Assembly (NCBI GenBank): GCA_050742155.1
Contig: JBOGFC010000163.1
Location: forward strand, 1-32,599
From: JBOGFC01 sp050742155
Lineage (GTDB): Bacteria > Actinomycetota > Acidimicrobiia > Spongiisociales > JALYHC01
Reading direction: 5' to 3'
DNA length: 32,599 nucleotides
The stretch's first letter is position 1, and each line of letters starts with the position of its first letter. Positions 1 through 6,532 of this stretch are shown piece after piece. Position numbers and translations under genes: made by a program. Below the pieces are notes generated by a model. It did no database searches. It was not told where the DNA came from and saw only the letters and a program-made list of their open reading frames with translations.

Positions 1-572
1 GGGTACGTCCGCTCGGAGCCGTCTCCACTGTCGACGCGGACGTTGGTGATGGAGGCTTCTACGTCCGCCGGAACGCCGGACGGCAAGACCCCTGCCCAGT
101 CGATCGAAGCAGGCGGGGGGACCGACAGATAGGTGTCCAGCCCTGTGATGCCGGTAGACGGCTGGAAAGTCACCTCTGGAGCCGCCAGGACGAAGCTACG
201 GAACACCTCCCAGGCTTGCGCAACGACCTCCTCCCCGGAGCAGGGTGGCTGCGAGGTGACGATGGCGATGATGGCTCCCTCATTGATCGGCTTGGATGAA
301 TCCAGTCCCGGAGGCGAAGTCGACCAAAACCAGCACGTTCCAAGGAGCGGGTCGGTCCCCGTGCGGAGCCACGGTCCGCCGGGAGGGCGGGGCTTGGGCT
401 TAGACGAGATCGGGTTACTGACTCCGACGCCTGGATTACCGCCTGTCCAGTGGCAAACGAGATGGAAGTTCTCGTAACGGCATACATGACCAGCGGAGTG
501 ATGAGCCTGAGCAATGGGTGTAAGAGTGAACATGAGTGCGCTCGCGACCGCTATCCTCGCCCACCCTTTCAT
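1..572 (-). CDS. Secreted protein of unknown function (3' end beyond window)
   Basis: An open frame runs on the minus strand from an ATG at 572 to the window edge without a stop, giving about 190 residues. The N-terminus is a clear Sec signal peptide: K/R at positions 2 and 6, a hydrophobic core, then APIAQA-like cleavage context ending near residue 23 (TPIAQA|HH). The mature part has four cysteines (in VCRY, VCHW, GTCW and PPCS contexts) and a proline-rich segment (KPKPRPPGGP), which fits an extracytoplasmic protein with disulfides. The ATG overlaps the stop of the upstream lipoprotein gene as ATGA (569-572), so the two are probably translationally coupled. I do not recognise the family. The gene is real by frame, signal peptide and coupling; its function and C-terminus cannot be seen. 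Confidence 0.72.
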   Translation of the reverse strand, partial: MKGWARIAVASALMFTLTPIAQAHHSAGHVCRYENFHLVCHWTGGNPGVGVSNPISSKPKPRPPGGPWLRTGTDPLLGTCWFWSTSPPGLDSSKPINEGAIIAIVTSQPPCSGEEVVAQAWEVFRSFVLAAPEVTFQPSTGITGLDTYLSVPPPASIDWAGVLPSGVPADVEASITNVRVDSGDGSERTY

Positions 573-1120
573 TGCGAAGGCTCGTCCATCGGATTTGGGC
601 CCTCACACAGCCACCCAGTACCTGCATATGCGAAGCCCCAGCCCCCTCGAACCGGCTGCAAGACCAGAGTGAACCTGGTCGGAGTCACGTTGTGCGCGAC
701 CGCTGACGCGTCCACGTGCGTCTCAGCTGCAAGGCATTGGGGCTCATCCTTAATCAGTCTGAGCACGTCGACTCTCAGATCGCCCGGAGGCTCCTTGAAC
801 TCGATCTCAGGCAACGTGAGTTCGACCTCGAGCTCGTACAGCCCCTCGCTGGCGTACAGCTCCCGGAGCGCCTCCAAATCCCTTCTGTACAGCGCGTCGA
901 GGCGTCGTTCCTCCAGGTCCTGCACGATCGCTTCGACCTCGGCCAACCGGTCGAGGGTTGTCGACGTGGCAAGGGTCGTGGCAACTGTTGGCGGGGTGGT
1001 GGCCGGGGAGCCTCGGTTGGTACAGGCGGCCAAGAGCAGGCCCAAGGCGATCAGCCCGGTGCGGGTAGGGGGAAGCCTGCTGTGCGGGGCGCCTGGCGGC
1101 AGGCCGAAGGCTGACCTCAC
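569..1120 (-). CDS. Putative lipoprotein, possible NTF2-like fold
   Basis: 183 residues from a GTG start. The N-terminal part has a hydrophobic stretch (GLIALGLLLAAC) ending in a lipobox with Cys33, followed by a Thr/Ser/Pro-rich linker (about 35-55), so it is predicted to be a membrane-anchored lipoprotein. From about residue 58 comes a helix with acidic and arginine residues (AEVEAIVQDLEERRLDAL) and then DLEALRELYASEGLYELE, which resembles the first helices of SnoaL/NTF2-like domains common in actinobacterial lipoproteins; this assignment is tentative. The C-terminal half is beta-rich and contains two cysteines (PQC, WLC). It is followed directly by the secreted-protein gene with an ATGA overlap and is preceded by the DUF5317 gene on the same strand with a 40-bp gap. 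No specific function can be given. Confidence 0.75.
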   Translation of the reverse strand: MRSAFGLPPGAPHSRLPPTRTGLIALGLLLAACTNRGSPATTPPTVATTLATSTTLDRLAEVEAIVQDLEERRLDALYRRDLEALRELYASEGLYELEVELTLPEIEFKEPPGDLRVDVLRLIKDEPQCLAAETHVDASAVAHNVTPTRFTLVLQPVRGGWGFAYAGTGWLCEGPNPMDEPSQ

Positions 1121-1160
1121 GCCATCAACTTATACCAACCCGGCCGGGCCTGCTACCCCC

Positions 1161-1748
1161 CTACCGGCGGGTGCGGGCCGCCGAACCGGCCTCGCCCGTC
1201 ACCCCGTGCTTGAACCACCGCACCGGGCGGCGCAGTTGGTCCTCGAGGAACTGCGCCAGACCTACCGCCAGGAACACATCTCCGAGCGAGATGACCTGGT
1301 GAAGCACCGGGAGGGGGATCACGTCGCCCAGGAACGGCAGCCGCGTCGACTGGTCGAGCAGCACGTGCTTGTAGTGCTCTTCGAAGTCGATGGTTCCGTT
1401 GCTCCCGGCCAGGCCGGCCGCCTCCGGCAGCACCGGCATGCCCCCGTTGGAGGCGATCACCGAGAAGTTCATCAGGATACCCACCCCGGCCAGCCACATC
1501 CCCGGGTACTCCCGATTGAGCCATACCAGCCCGAGGAGCGGAACGTAGGAGACCAGGATCAGGGCCACCGCCGCCGGGGCCGCCCAATCGGCCGAGGTCG
1601 GAAAGAAATTCGTCACCGCCTGCATCCCGAAGCCCACGAAGAGCAGCCACCAGCTCCGCAGCCGAACGTCCGCCAGACTGGACAGCCGACCGCCCCGCAG
1701 CAGCGCCGCGACAACGGCGATGAAGAGAACGGTGACTAGCCAGGCCAT
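1161..1748 (-). CDS. DUF5317 family membrane protein
   Basis: 195 residues from an ATG at 1748. At least four hydrophobic segments are visible: 1-17 (MAWLVTVLFIAVVAALL), about 33-50, 56-75 (APAAVALILVSYVPLLGL) and 85-100, with a last one near 155-172. The segment FSVIASNGGMPV after the fourth helix is typical of the DUF5317 family, a small integral membrane protein group found mainly in Actinobacteria and Firmicutes, whose function is unknown. The C-terminal tail is basic (RRPVRWFKHG...RTRR) and likely cytoplasmic. It appears to be the first gene of a minus-strand unit with the lipoprotein and secreted protein. It is divergent from the enoyl-CoA hydratase gene, with only 59 bp between the two starts. 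Confidence 0.85.
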   Translation of the reverse strand: MAWLVTVLFIAVVAALLRGGRLSSLADVRLRSWWLLFVGFGMQAVTNFFPTSADWAAPAAVALILVSYVPLLGLVWLNREYPGMWLAGVGILMNFSVIASNGGMPVLPEAAGLAGSNGTIDFEEHYKHVLLDQSTRLPFLGDVIPLPVLHQVISLGDVFLAVGLAQFLEDQLRRPVRWFKHGVTGEAGSAARTRR

Positions 1749-1807
1749 GCACGGTCAAGGTAGCACCCGCTCATCGTCCGGTATTCTCGGCCCGGCGAGG
1801 AGGCGAG

Positions 1808-2554
1808 ATGATCCGATATGAGGCCCGACCGCCCCGAGCCACCCTGACCATCGACGACCCGCAACGCCGCAATCCCCTCTCCGCCGAGGCCATGCGGGAG
1901 CTGGGAGAGGGCATGGAGCAGGCCGCCTCCGACCCCGAGGTGCAGGTGATCGTGGTCACCGGGGCGGGAGATCGCGTCTTCTCGGCCGGGGGTGACCTCA
2001 AGGCCGGGTTCGTAGAAGCTCGGGGGGCGTTGGCCGATCTGCTGCGAGCCATGCGGGGGGGAGGTAAGCCCACCGTGGCCAGGGTGAACGGAGATGCGCT
2101 GGCGGGCGGGTTCGGTCTGGCGGCCGCCTGCGACCTGGTGGTGGCCGTGGAGACGGCCCGCTTCGGGACCCCCGAGATCAACGTGGGATTGTGGCCGATG
2201 ATGATCACCGCCGTGTTGCAGAGGACCATGCCCCACAAGGTGGTTCTGGACCTCATGATGACCGGGCGGCTGATCTCGGCCGAGCGGGCCCAGCAACTGG
2301 GGGTGGTGTCACGGGTGGTAGCTCCCGGCGACCTGGACGGGGTGATCGACGAGGTGGTCGCCCAGCTCGCATCCAAGAGCCCGGCCGTGCTCCGCCTCGG
2401 CAGAGAGGCCTTCTACACGGTGGAGGATCTGGACTTCGATGCAGCTCTCGACCGCCTCCAGGTAGGGCTCGGCGACGTGGCGCTGACCGAGGACGCCGCC
2501 GAAGGGCGGGCCGCCTTCCTCGAGAAGCGGCCGCCCCGGTGGAAGGGGCGTTAG
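1808..2554 (+). CDS. Enoyl-CoA hydratase/isomerase family protein
   Basis: 248 residues, the usual crotonase length of about 250-270. An AGGAGG ribosome site lies just upstream of the ATG. Crotonase features are present: VFSAGGDLKAGF near residues 58-68 (first oxyanion-hole strand and CoA-binding loop), GDALAGGFGLAAACDLVVA near 95-113 (second oxyanion hole at the GG), and FGTPEINVGLWP near 119-130, where Glu123 sits in a catalytic-acid position. It would act on acyl-CoA thioesters in the cytoplasm. The substrate cannot be told from sequence, because this superfamily also includes isomerases, dehalogenases and hydrolases. Its stop overlaps the stop of the convergent thioredoxin gene by 4 bp. 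Confidence 0.92.
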   Translation: MIRYEARPPRATLTIDDPQRRNPLSAEAMRELGEGMEQAASDPEVQVIVVTGAGDRVFSAGGDLKAGFVEARGALADLLRAMRGGGKPTVARVNGDALAGGFGLAAACDLVVAVETARFGTPEINVGLWPMMITAVLQRTMPHKVVLDLMMTGRLISAERAQQLGVVSRVVAPGDLDGVIDEVVAQLASKSPAVLRLGREAFYTVEDLDFDAALDRLQVGLGDVALTEDAAEGRAAFLEKRPPRWKGR

Positions 2555-3093
2555 AGCCCCTCGAGCACCTCCTCGATGAAGCCCAGCGTCATCGCCCCGG
2601 AGATCTGGCGGACGATCCTTCCGTCGGAGTCGATCAGCCAGGTCGTCGGGAGCCCCAAGAATGGATAGCGGGCCGCCACGATCCCGGTTTCGTCGATCGC
2701 CAACGGATAGTCGACATCGATCTCCTCGGCGAAGGCCTCCGCCTCGGTGGTGATGTCCTCCACGGCGATGCCCAGGAACAGCACCTCGGGATGGAGGGCG
2801 GCGGCCTGGTCGATGGCGGGCATCTCCTCCCGGCAAGGGAAACACCAGGAGGCCCAGAAATTGAGGAAGACCGGTCGGCCGTCGGTGGCCAGGTGCTCAG
2901 AGAGCGAGAACTCCCTCCCGTCTAGGAGCCTGATGCTGAAGTCGGGCGCCATCTCGGGAGGATCGGGGGGAGCGGCGAGCAGCCCGGTGAGCGGTTGCTG
3001 GGCCGGGCCCAGAGCGGCCGTGGCCACCATGGCCGTCCCCGCCACCAGCGAGACCCCGGCCAACACGTAGAGGGCGAGCTGGGCGCGGCGCAT
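2551..3093 (-). CDS. TlpA/ResA-like membrane-anchored thioredoxin
   Basis: 180 residues. An N-terminal hydrophobic helix (residues about 5-28) acts as an anchor or uncleaved signal, followed by an Ala/Pro-rich linker and a thioredoxin fold from about residue 48. The redox motif is WCFPC (Cys84 and Cys87) in the context FLNFWASWCFPCREEMP, and the cis-proline region is LGLPTTWLID. The spacing matches the AhpC/TSA-type TlpA/ResA/CcmG group, which work outside the membrane as thiol oxidoreductases, often in cytochrome c maturation or as general disulfide reductants. No cytochrome maturation genes are seen nearby, so the partner is unknown. It is convergent with the hydratase gene and divergent from the response regulator gene, with 77 bp between starts. 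Confidence 0.92.
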   Translation of the reverse strand: MRRAQLALYVLAGVSLVAGTAMVATAALGPAQQPLTGLLAAPPDPPEMAPDFSIRLLDGREFSLSEHLATDGRPVFLNFWASWCFPCREEMPAIDQAAALHPEVLFLGIAVEDITTEAEAFAEEIDVDYPLAIDETGIVAARYPFLGLPTTWLIDSDGRIVRQISGAMTLGFIEEVLEGL

Positions 3094-3170
3094 CCCTATG
3101 ACGCTACCGGCCGCCTGAACAACTTGGGCCTCAACCGAGAGGTATCCAATTTCCGATAGGGAGGGGTGAC

Positions 3171-3542
3171 ATGGCGAGGATTCTGCTCATCGAGGACTAC
3201 CCGGCCGTCGCCCGGCTGGTCGAACTGGTATTGGCCATGGAGCACCACCAGGTGGCGCTGGCTGCCGACGGCGAGGAAGGGTTGGAGAAGGCGCGGGGGG
3301 GCGGCTACGACCTGGTAGTGCTCGATGTCGGGCTTCCCAAGATGGACGGCTGGGAGGTCCTGGAGCTGCTCCGGGCCGAACCCTCCACCGCCGGGATCCC
3401 CGTGGTGGTCCTCACCGCCCACGCCGAGGTGGCGGCCGATGGCGTCGATGGCGCCGCGGCTGTGGTGGTCAAGCCGTTCAATACCGCCGAGTTCCTGTCG
3501 GCCATCGCATCGGTGCTGGAGGGAAGAGTCAGAGCTCGGTGA
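3171..3542 (+). CDS. Single-domain response regulator (receiver only)
   Basis: 123 residues, which is one CheY-like receiver domain and nothing else. The acidic pocket is EDY near residues 8-10, the phosphoacceptor is Asp52 (VVLDVGLPKMDGWE), the conserved Thr is Thr82 (VVLTAHA) and the Lys is Lys101 (VVVKPF). All key residues are present, so phosphorylation from a histidine kinase is expected. There is no output domain and no kinase gene in the window, so it probably works as a CheY/Spo0F-type relay or by protein contact. A GGGAGGGG ribosome site precedes the ATG. Its 3' end overlaps the convergent SufR-like gene by 14 bp. Confidence 0.93.
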   Translation: MARILLIEDYPAVARLVELVLAMEHHQVALAADGEEGLEKARGGGYDLVVLDVGLPKMDGWEVLELLRAEPSTAGIPVVVLTAHAEVAADGVDGAAAVVVKPFNTAEFLSAIASVLEGRVRAR

Positions 3543-4233
3543 TGCAGGCCTCGTGGGGGGGATGGTGGGGTGTGGTCACCGCCAGGCTGTCGTGGTGGAG
3601 CGCCTCCATGAGCCCCCGACGGATGCCCTGGTCGAGGGAGCACACCACCGCCGGATGATCGGCCGCCGTCTGCCCGAAGGGGCAATGGTGGGTGCGGATC
3701 ACTCGTTTCTCCAGATCCACGTCGCTGTCGAACCCCACGCCGGTCATGGCCTTGGCCACCGCCCTGACGGCCATCTCGAAACCGGCCTCCTCCGGGAGGC
3801 CGATCTCCTCCGCCAGCCGGCGCCCAAAGGCCCGGCCGACGTGCTCGGCGACGGCCGGGGCGGCGGTAGGGTCGAGCTGCTCCACCACCTCGACCAGCAG
3901 CTCGGCCAGCAGGTCGTAGCGGCGGGGCGGGAACTGGAGGTCGATCTCCTTGTCGGTGGCTTCGTAGCACTTGGCGGGACGCCCGGCTCCCGGACCCCGG
4001 CGCCCGCTGGTGCGACGGTGGGTGATCTGCAGATACCCGTCGCTGGCCAGCCGGTCGAGGTGGTGGCGGGCCACGTTGGGGTGGATCTCGAACAGCTCGG
4101 CCACCTGGGACACGGTGACCGGCTCGGGCGACTGGCGGACGGAGACGTAGATCCCTCGACGGGTGGGATCGCCCAGGGCCGCGGCCAGATCGCCGATGGT
4201 CTGGTCGAGCTGGACGGTGTCGATGGGGGACAT
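3529..4233 (-). CDS. SufR-like / COG2345-type HTH regulator with C-terminal cysteines
   Basis: 234 residues. The N-terminal winged helix-turn-helix spans about 8-90 (GDPTRRGIYVSV, then VSQVAELFEIHPNVARHHLDRL as the recognition region, with a wing at RRTSGRRGPGAGRP). A long helical middle follows. The C-terminal part has a possible metal-binding set: HHC184PF, VVC198SLDQG and HEAC230. Regulators of this type, for example cyanobacterial and mycobacterial SufR, bind an Fe-S cluster through C-terminal cysteines with broadly similar spacing; that comparison is from memory. The gene is divergent from mrp, an Fe-S cluster carrier, with 71 bp between starts, so a role as Fe-S or redox sensor controlling mrp is a reasonable inference. 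The palindrome at 4289-4300 is a candidate operator. Confidence 0.82.
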   Translation of the reverse strand: MSPIDTVQLDQTIGDLAAALGDPTRRGIYVSVRQSPEPVTVSQVAELFEIHPNVARHHLDRLASDGYLQITHRRTSGRRGPGAGRPAKCYEATDKEIDLQFPPRRYDLLAELLVEVVEQLDPTAAPAVAEHVGRAFGRRLAEEIGLPEEAGFEMAVRAVAKAMTGVGFDSDVDLEKRVIRTHHCPFGQTAADHPAVVCSLDQGIRRGLMEALHHDSLAVTTPHHPPHEACITEL

Positions 4234-4288
4234 GGACCACCAGGCTTGGGGATCACCCTCAGTATAGTGAGATTTGCCCTTCTAAACC

Positions 4289-4300
4289 CTACGCGCGTAG
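4289..4300. promoter_or_regulatory. 12-bp perfect palindrome between SufR-like gene and mrp
   Basis: CTACGCGCGTAG is a perfect 12-bp palindrome lying 4 bp upstream of the mrp ATG. A TATACT box on the minus strand (4266-4261) and a TATAGT box on the plus strand (4263-4268) lie nearby, so divergent promoters are plausible. No good ribosome site precedes mrp. It could be the operator of the divergent regulator, but a 12-bp GC-rich palindrome can occur by chance. Confidence 0.35.
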
Positions 4301-4304
4301 TGCC

Positions 4305-5402
4305 ATGATCGACCGAAGCGCTCTGCAAGCCGCCCTCGAGCAGGTGCTCGACCCCGTCCTGGTGCGCCCGCTGGGCGAGCTGGGCATGTTGCGCCGCTTC
4401 GAGGTGAAGCGCCGGGGTGGGGTGCGGGTGGTGCTGGCCCTCCCCCTCGCGGAGCATCCGGGGCGCGACGAGCTGGCGGTGGCGGTCCGGGAGGCGGCCC
4501 GCTCCATTCCGGGAGTGTCCGACGCGGAGGTCTACTACGAGCTGATGTCGGAAGAGGAGCAGGCCTGGGTCGGTGGTCGGCTTCGGGGGGAGACACGCGG
4601 GGTGGCCATTGGATCGAGCACCCGGGTGCTGGCGGTGGGGAGCGGCAAGGGAGGGGTGGGCAAGTCCTCGGTGACCGCCAACCTGGCGGTGGCCCTGGCC
4701 GAGGAGGGCCACTCGGTGGGAGTGATCGACGCCGACGTGTGGGGTTTCTCCATCCCCAAGATGCTGGGGATCGACCGGCCTCCGGCCGTCCTGGGGCAGA
4801 TGATGATTCCTCCCCGGGGCCACGGGGTGGCGGTGGTCTCGATGGACTTCTTCGTGGAGCCCGACCGGGCGGTGATCTGGCGGGGGCCCATGCTTCACAA
4901 GGCGGTGGAGCAGTTCCTCTCCGATGTCTACTGGGGCGACCCCGACTTCCTGCTGGTGGACATGCCCCCCGGTACCGGGGACGTGGCCATCTCCCTCTCC
5001 CAGTTCCTGCCGCGGGCCGAAGCGATCATCGTCACCACCCCGCAGCCCACCGCCCAGCGGGTGGCCAAGCGAGCCGGGCTGATGGCCGCCCAGGTCAACC
5101 AGGAGGTGCTGGGGGTGGTGGAGAACATGGCCTGGTTCACCGGCGAGGACGGGAGGCGCTACCCGATCTTCGGGGAGGGGGGCGGGGCGGTGCTGGCCGA
5201 AGAGCTGGGCGTGGCGTTGCTGGCCCGCATCCCGCTGGTCTCGGAGCTGCGGGCGGGGGCCGACCGGGGGAGGCCGTACACCGAGTCGGCCCCGGATTCC
5301 GAGGCGGCCGAGGCGTTCCGTAAGCTGGCCGCCGAGGTGGTGGCCCGCCGGCCCCGGGTGCGCAGCCACCCGCAGCTGATCATCAAGGAGCGAGAGGAGT
5401 AA
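4305..5402 (+). CDS. mrp: Mrp/NBP35 (ApbC) family P-loop ATPase, Fe-S cluster carrier
   Basis: 365 residues. Residues about 1-85 form an MIP18/DUF59-type domain (VLDPVLVRPLGELGML). The NTPase domain begins near 100 with the deviant Walker A GSGKGGVGKSS, followed by VIDADVWGFSIPKMLG and LLVDMPPGTGDV. These are hallmarks of the MinD/Mrp family that assemble and transfer Fe-S clusters in the cytoplasm. The usual C-terminal CxxC that bridges the cluster in the dimer is not there: the region reads ENMAWFTGEDGRRYPIFG with no cysteine. Actinobacterial Mrp proteins often lack it, as far as I recall, but the mode of cluster binding is then unclear. The DUF3107 gene follows after 1 bp. It is divergent from the SufR-like gene. 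Confidence 0.93.
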   Translation: MIDRSALQAALEQVLDPVLVRPLGELGMLRRFEVKRRGGVRVVLALPLAEHPGRDELAVAVREAARSIPGVSDAEVYYELMSEEEQAWVGGRLRGETRGVAIGSSTRVLAVGSGKGGVGKSSVTANLAVALAEEGHSVGVIDADVWGFSIPKMLGIDRPPAVLGQMMIPPRGHGVAVVSMDFFVEPDRAVIWRGPMLHKAVEQFLSDVYWGDPDFLLVDMPPGTGDVAISLSQFLPRAEAIIVTTPQPTAQRVAKRAGLMAAQVNQEVLGVVENMAWFTGEDGRRYPIFGEGGGAVLAEELGVALLARIPLVSELRAGADRGRPYTESAPDSEAAEAFRKLAAEVVARRPRVRSHPQLIIKEREE

Positions 5403-5403
5403 C

Positions 5404-5646
5404 GTGCAGGTCCGCATCGGCGTCACCGACGCCCCCCGGGTCATCGAGGTGGAGATCGAAGACCCCGAGCAGCTCATCGCCCAGGTGGAGCAGGCCTTCG
5501 CCAAGAGCCAGCCGCTGTTCCGCTTCACGGACGCCGACGGCCGCACCATCGTGATCCCGCTGGACAAGCTGGCCTACCTGGACGTAGAGGCGCAGCGGGC
5601 GCGCACGGTGGGCTTTGCGAAGGGAGACTCCCAGCGGGCCTCTTAG
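5404..5646 (+). CDS. DUF3107 family small protein
   Basis: 80 residues from a GTG start, with GAGAGGAG upstream as a ribosome site inside the end of mrp. The pattern MQVRIGVTDAPRVIEVE ... FRFTDADGRTIVIPLDKLAYLDVE ... RTVGFAK matches DUF3107, a short actinobacterial family of unknown function. The predicted fold is mostly beta strand, with no cysteines and no membrane segment. The one-base gap from mrp implies co-translation, so a link to Fe-S metabolism is possible but not shown. Its TAG overlaps the stop of the convergent whiB gene in the shared tetramer at 5643-5646. Confidence 0.9.
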   Translation: MQVRIGVTDAPRVIEVEIEDPEQLIAQVEQAFAKSQPLFRFTDADGRTIVIPLDKLAYLDVEAQRARTVGFAKGDSQRAS

Positions 5647-5909
5647 CCGGCCCGGCGGCGTCGCTCGGCCAGCCAGCGCTTGCGCAGGCGGCGGCGCTCG
5701 TCCTCGGCGAAGCCGCCCCACACGCCGGACTCCTGGTTGGTCTCCAGGGCGTACTGCAGGCACTCGTCCTGCACGGGGCACTGGCGGCAGATGGCCTTGG
5801 CCAGCTCGATCTGGTCGAGGGCGAAACCTGTGGTGCCGACCGGAAAGAACAGGTTCGGATCCGAATCTCGGCAGGCGGCCATCTGGCGCCAGCCGGTCAA
5901 GGTGAGCAC
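5643..5909 (-). CDS. WhiB family Fe-S transcriptional regulator
   Basis: 88 residues when started at the GTG at 5909, chosen because TAGGAG lies 7 bases upstream and the product begins LTLTGWRQMAAC, as WhiB proteins usually do. A longer frame up to 5945 has no ribosome site. The four cluster cysteines are Cys13, Cys41, Cys44 and Cys50 (AAC, CRQC, DEC). The GVWGG turn at 62-66 is followed by a basic tail (RRRLRKRWLAERRRR) for DNA contact. WhiB proteins hold a 4Fe-4S cluster and regulate transcription, often by binding the primary sigma factor. The short, simple form resembles WhiB1/WhiB2-type members. A perfect CRP-type operator lies 21 bp upstream of the start. Confidence 0.93.
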   Translation of the reverse strand: MLTLTGWRQMAACRDSDPNLFFPVGTTGFALDQIELAKAICRQCPVQDECLQYALETNQESGVWGGFAEDERRRLRKRWLAERRRRAG

Positions 5910-5929
5910 TGATGATCTCCTAGGGGGCC

Positions 5930-5947
5930 TTGTGATTTTGTTCACAA
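5930..5947. promoter_or_regulatory. CRP-type operator upstream of whiB
   Basis: TTGTGA-TTTTGT-TCACAA is a perfect 6-6-6 inverted repeat. It contains TGTGA-N6-TCACA, the consensus for CRP/FNR-family cAMP receptor proteins, including actinobacterial CRP and GlxR. It lies in the 104-bp divergent space between whiB (start 5909) and the YqeY gene (start 6014), so it could control either. The same arms and spacing recur at 22597-22614 before the ATP synthase operon. The regulator itself is not in the window. Confidence 0.7.
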
Positions 5948-6013
5948 ACTACCTTACACCGACAATCGACCGCTCACGCTAGCCAGGCCGAGGATGACTG
6001 GCAAGGAGTTTTC

Positions 6014-6532
6014 ATGACCATCCGGGAGGAGCTGGCCGAGCAGCTCAAGCAGGCCATGCGGGAGCGGGACCGGTGGCGCCTGGACGTGATCCGGCAGGTG
6101 GAGACCGAGGTGTCGGTGGCCAAGAGCGCCCCCGGCTTCTCGGGCCGGGTCGACGATGACCTCTACCGGCGGGTGATCGCCTCCTACGTCAAGCAGATGG
6201 ACAAGGCCCGCCGGGAGTACGAGGAGCTCGGGGAACGAGGCAGGGCGATGGCCGACAAGCTGGCCTTCGAGATCGACTTCCTCTCCACCTGGCTCCCCAC
6301 CAAGGCGGGGGAGGAGGAGACCCGGGCCGAGGTCCGGCGGGCCATCGAGGAGCTGGGGGTCACCGATCCCAAGGCGGCCGGGCAGGTGATCGGTCACTTG
6401 ATGCGCACCCGGAGCGAGCAGCTGGACGGGGCCCTGGTCAACCGGATCGTCCGGGAGGAGCTCACCGGGGGGTTCGGGGGGTCGGAGGCCCCGCAGCCGA
6501 TAGCGTCGCCACATGAGCCGCCGACCCCCTGA
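6014..6532 (+). CDS. yqeY: GatB/YqeY domain-containing protein
   Basis: 172 residues, slightly longer than the usual 150 because of a Pro-rich tail (about 158-172). The family pattern is MTIREELAEQLKQAMRERD, then a helical region with YRRVIASYVKQMDKARREYEE, and a C-terminal segment VTDPKAAGQVIGHLMRTRSEQLDGALVN that corresponds to the tRNA-binding-like tail domain shared with GatB. YqeY is thought to be related to tRNA-dependent amidotransferase function, but its role is not settled. AAGGAG precedes the ATG. The gene overlaps the ligase gene by 20 bp, implying one transcript. Confidence 0.92.
   Translation: MTIREELAEQLKQAMRERDRWRLDVIRQVETEVSVAKSAPGFSGRVDDDLYRRVIASYVKQMDKARREYEELGERGRAMADKLAFEIDFLSTWLPTKAGEEETRAEVRRAIEELGVTDPKAAGQVIGHLMRTRSEQLDGALVNRIVREELTGGFGGSEAPQPIASPHEPPTP

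Noticed and set aside
450..1739. Long plus-strand open frame of 429 codons opposite the lipoprotein and DUF5317 genes
   Set aside because: It is antisense to two well-supported minus-strand genes, has no family motifs and shows the Arg/Pro/His-rich composition expected of a shadow frame in high-GC DNA.
4435..4470. Another copy of the C-run/G-run repeat inside mrp (CCCTCCCCCTCGCGGAG)
   Set aside because: Only a short C-run matches; it encodes normal Mrp sequence and lacks the G-rich partner arm.
3744..5567. Minus-strand open frame of 607 codons opposite mrp
   Set aside because: It runs through the mrp gene and part of the regulator gene in a non-coding frame; composition is that of a shadow frame.
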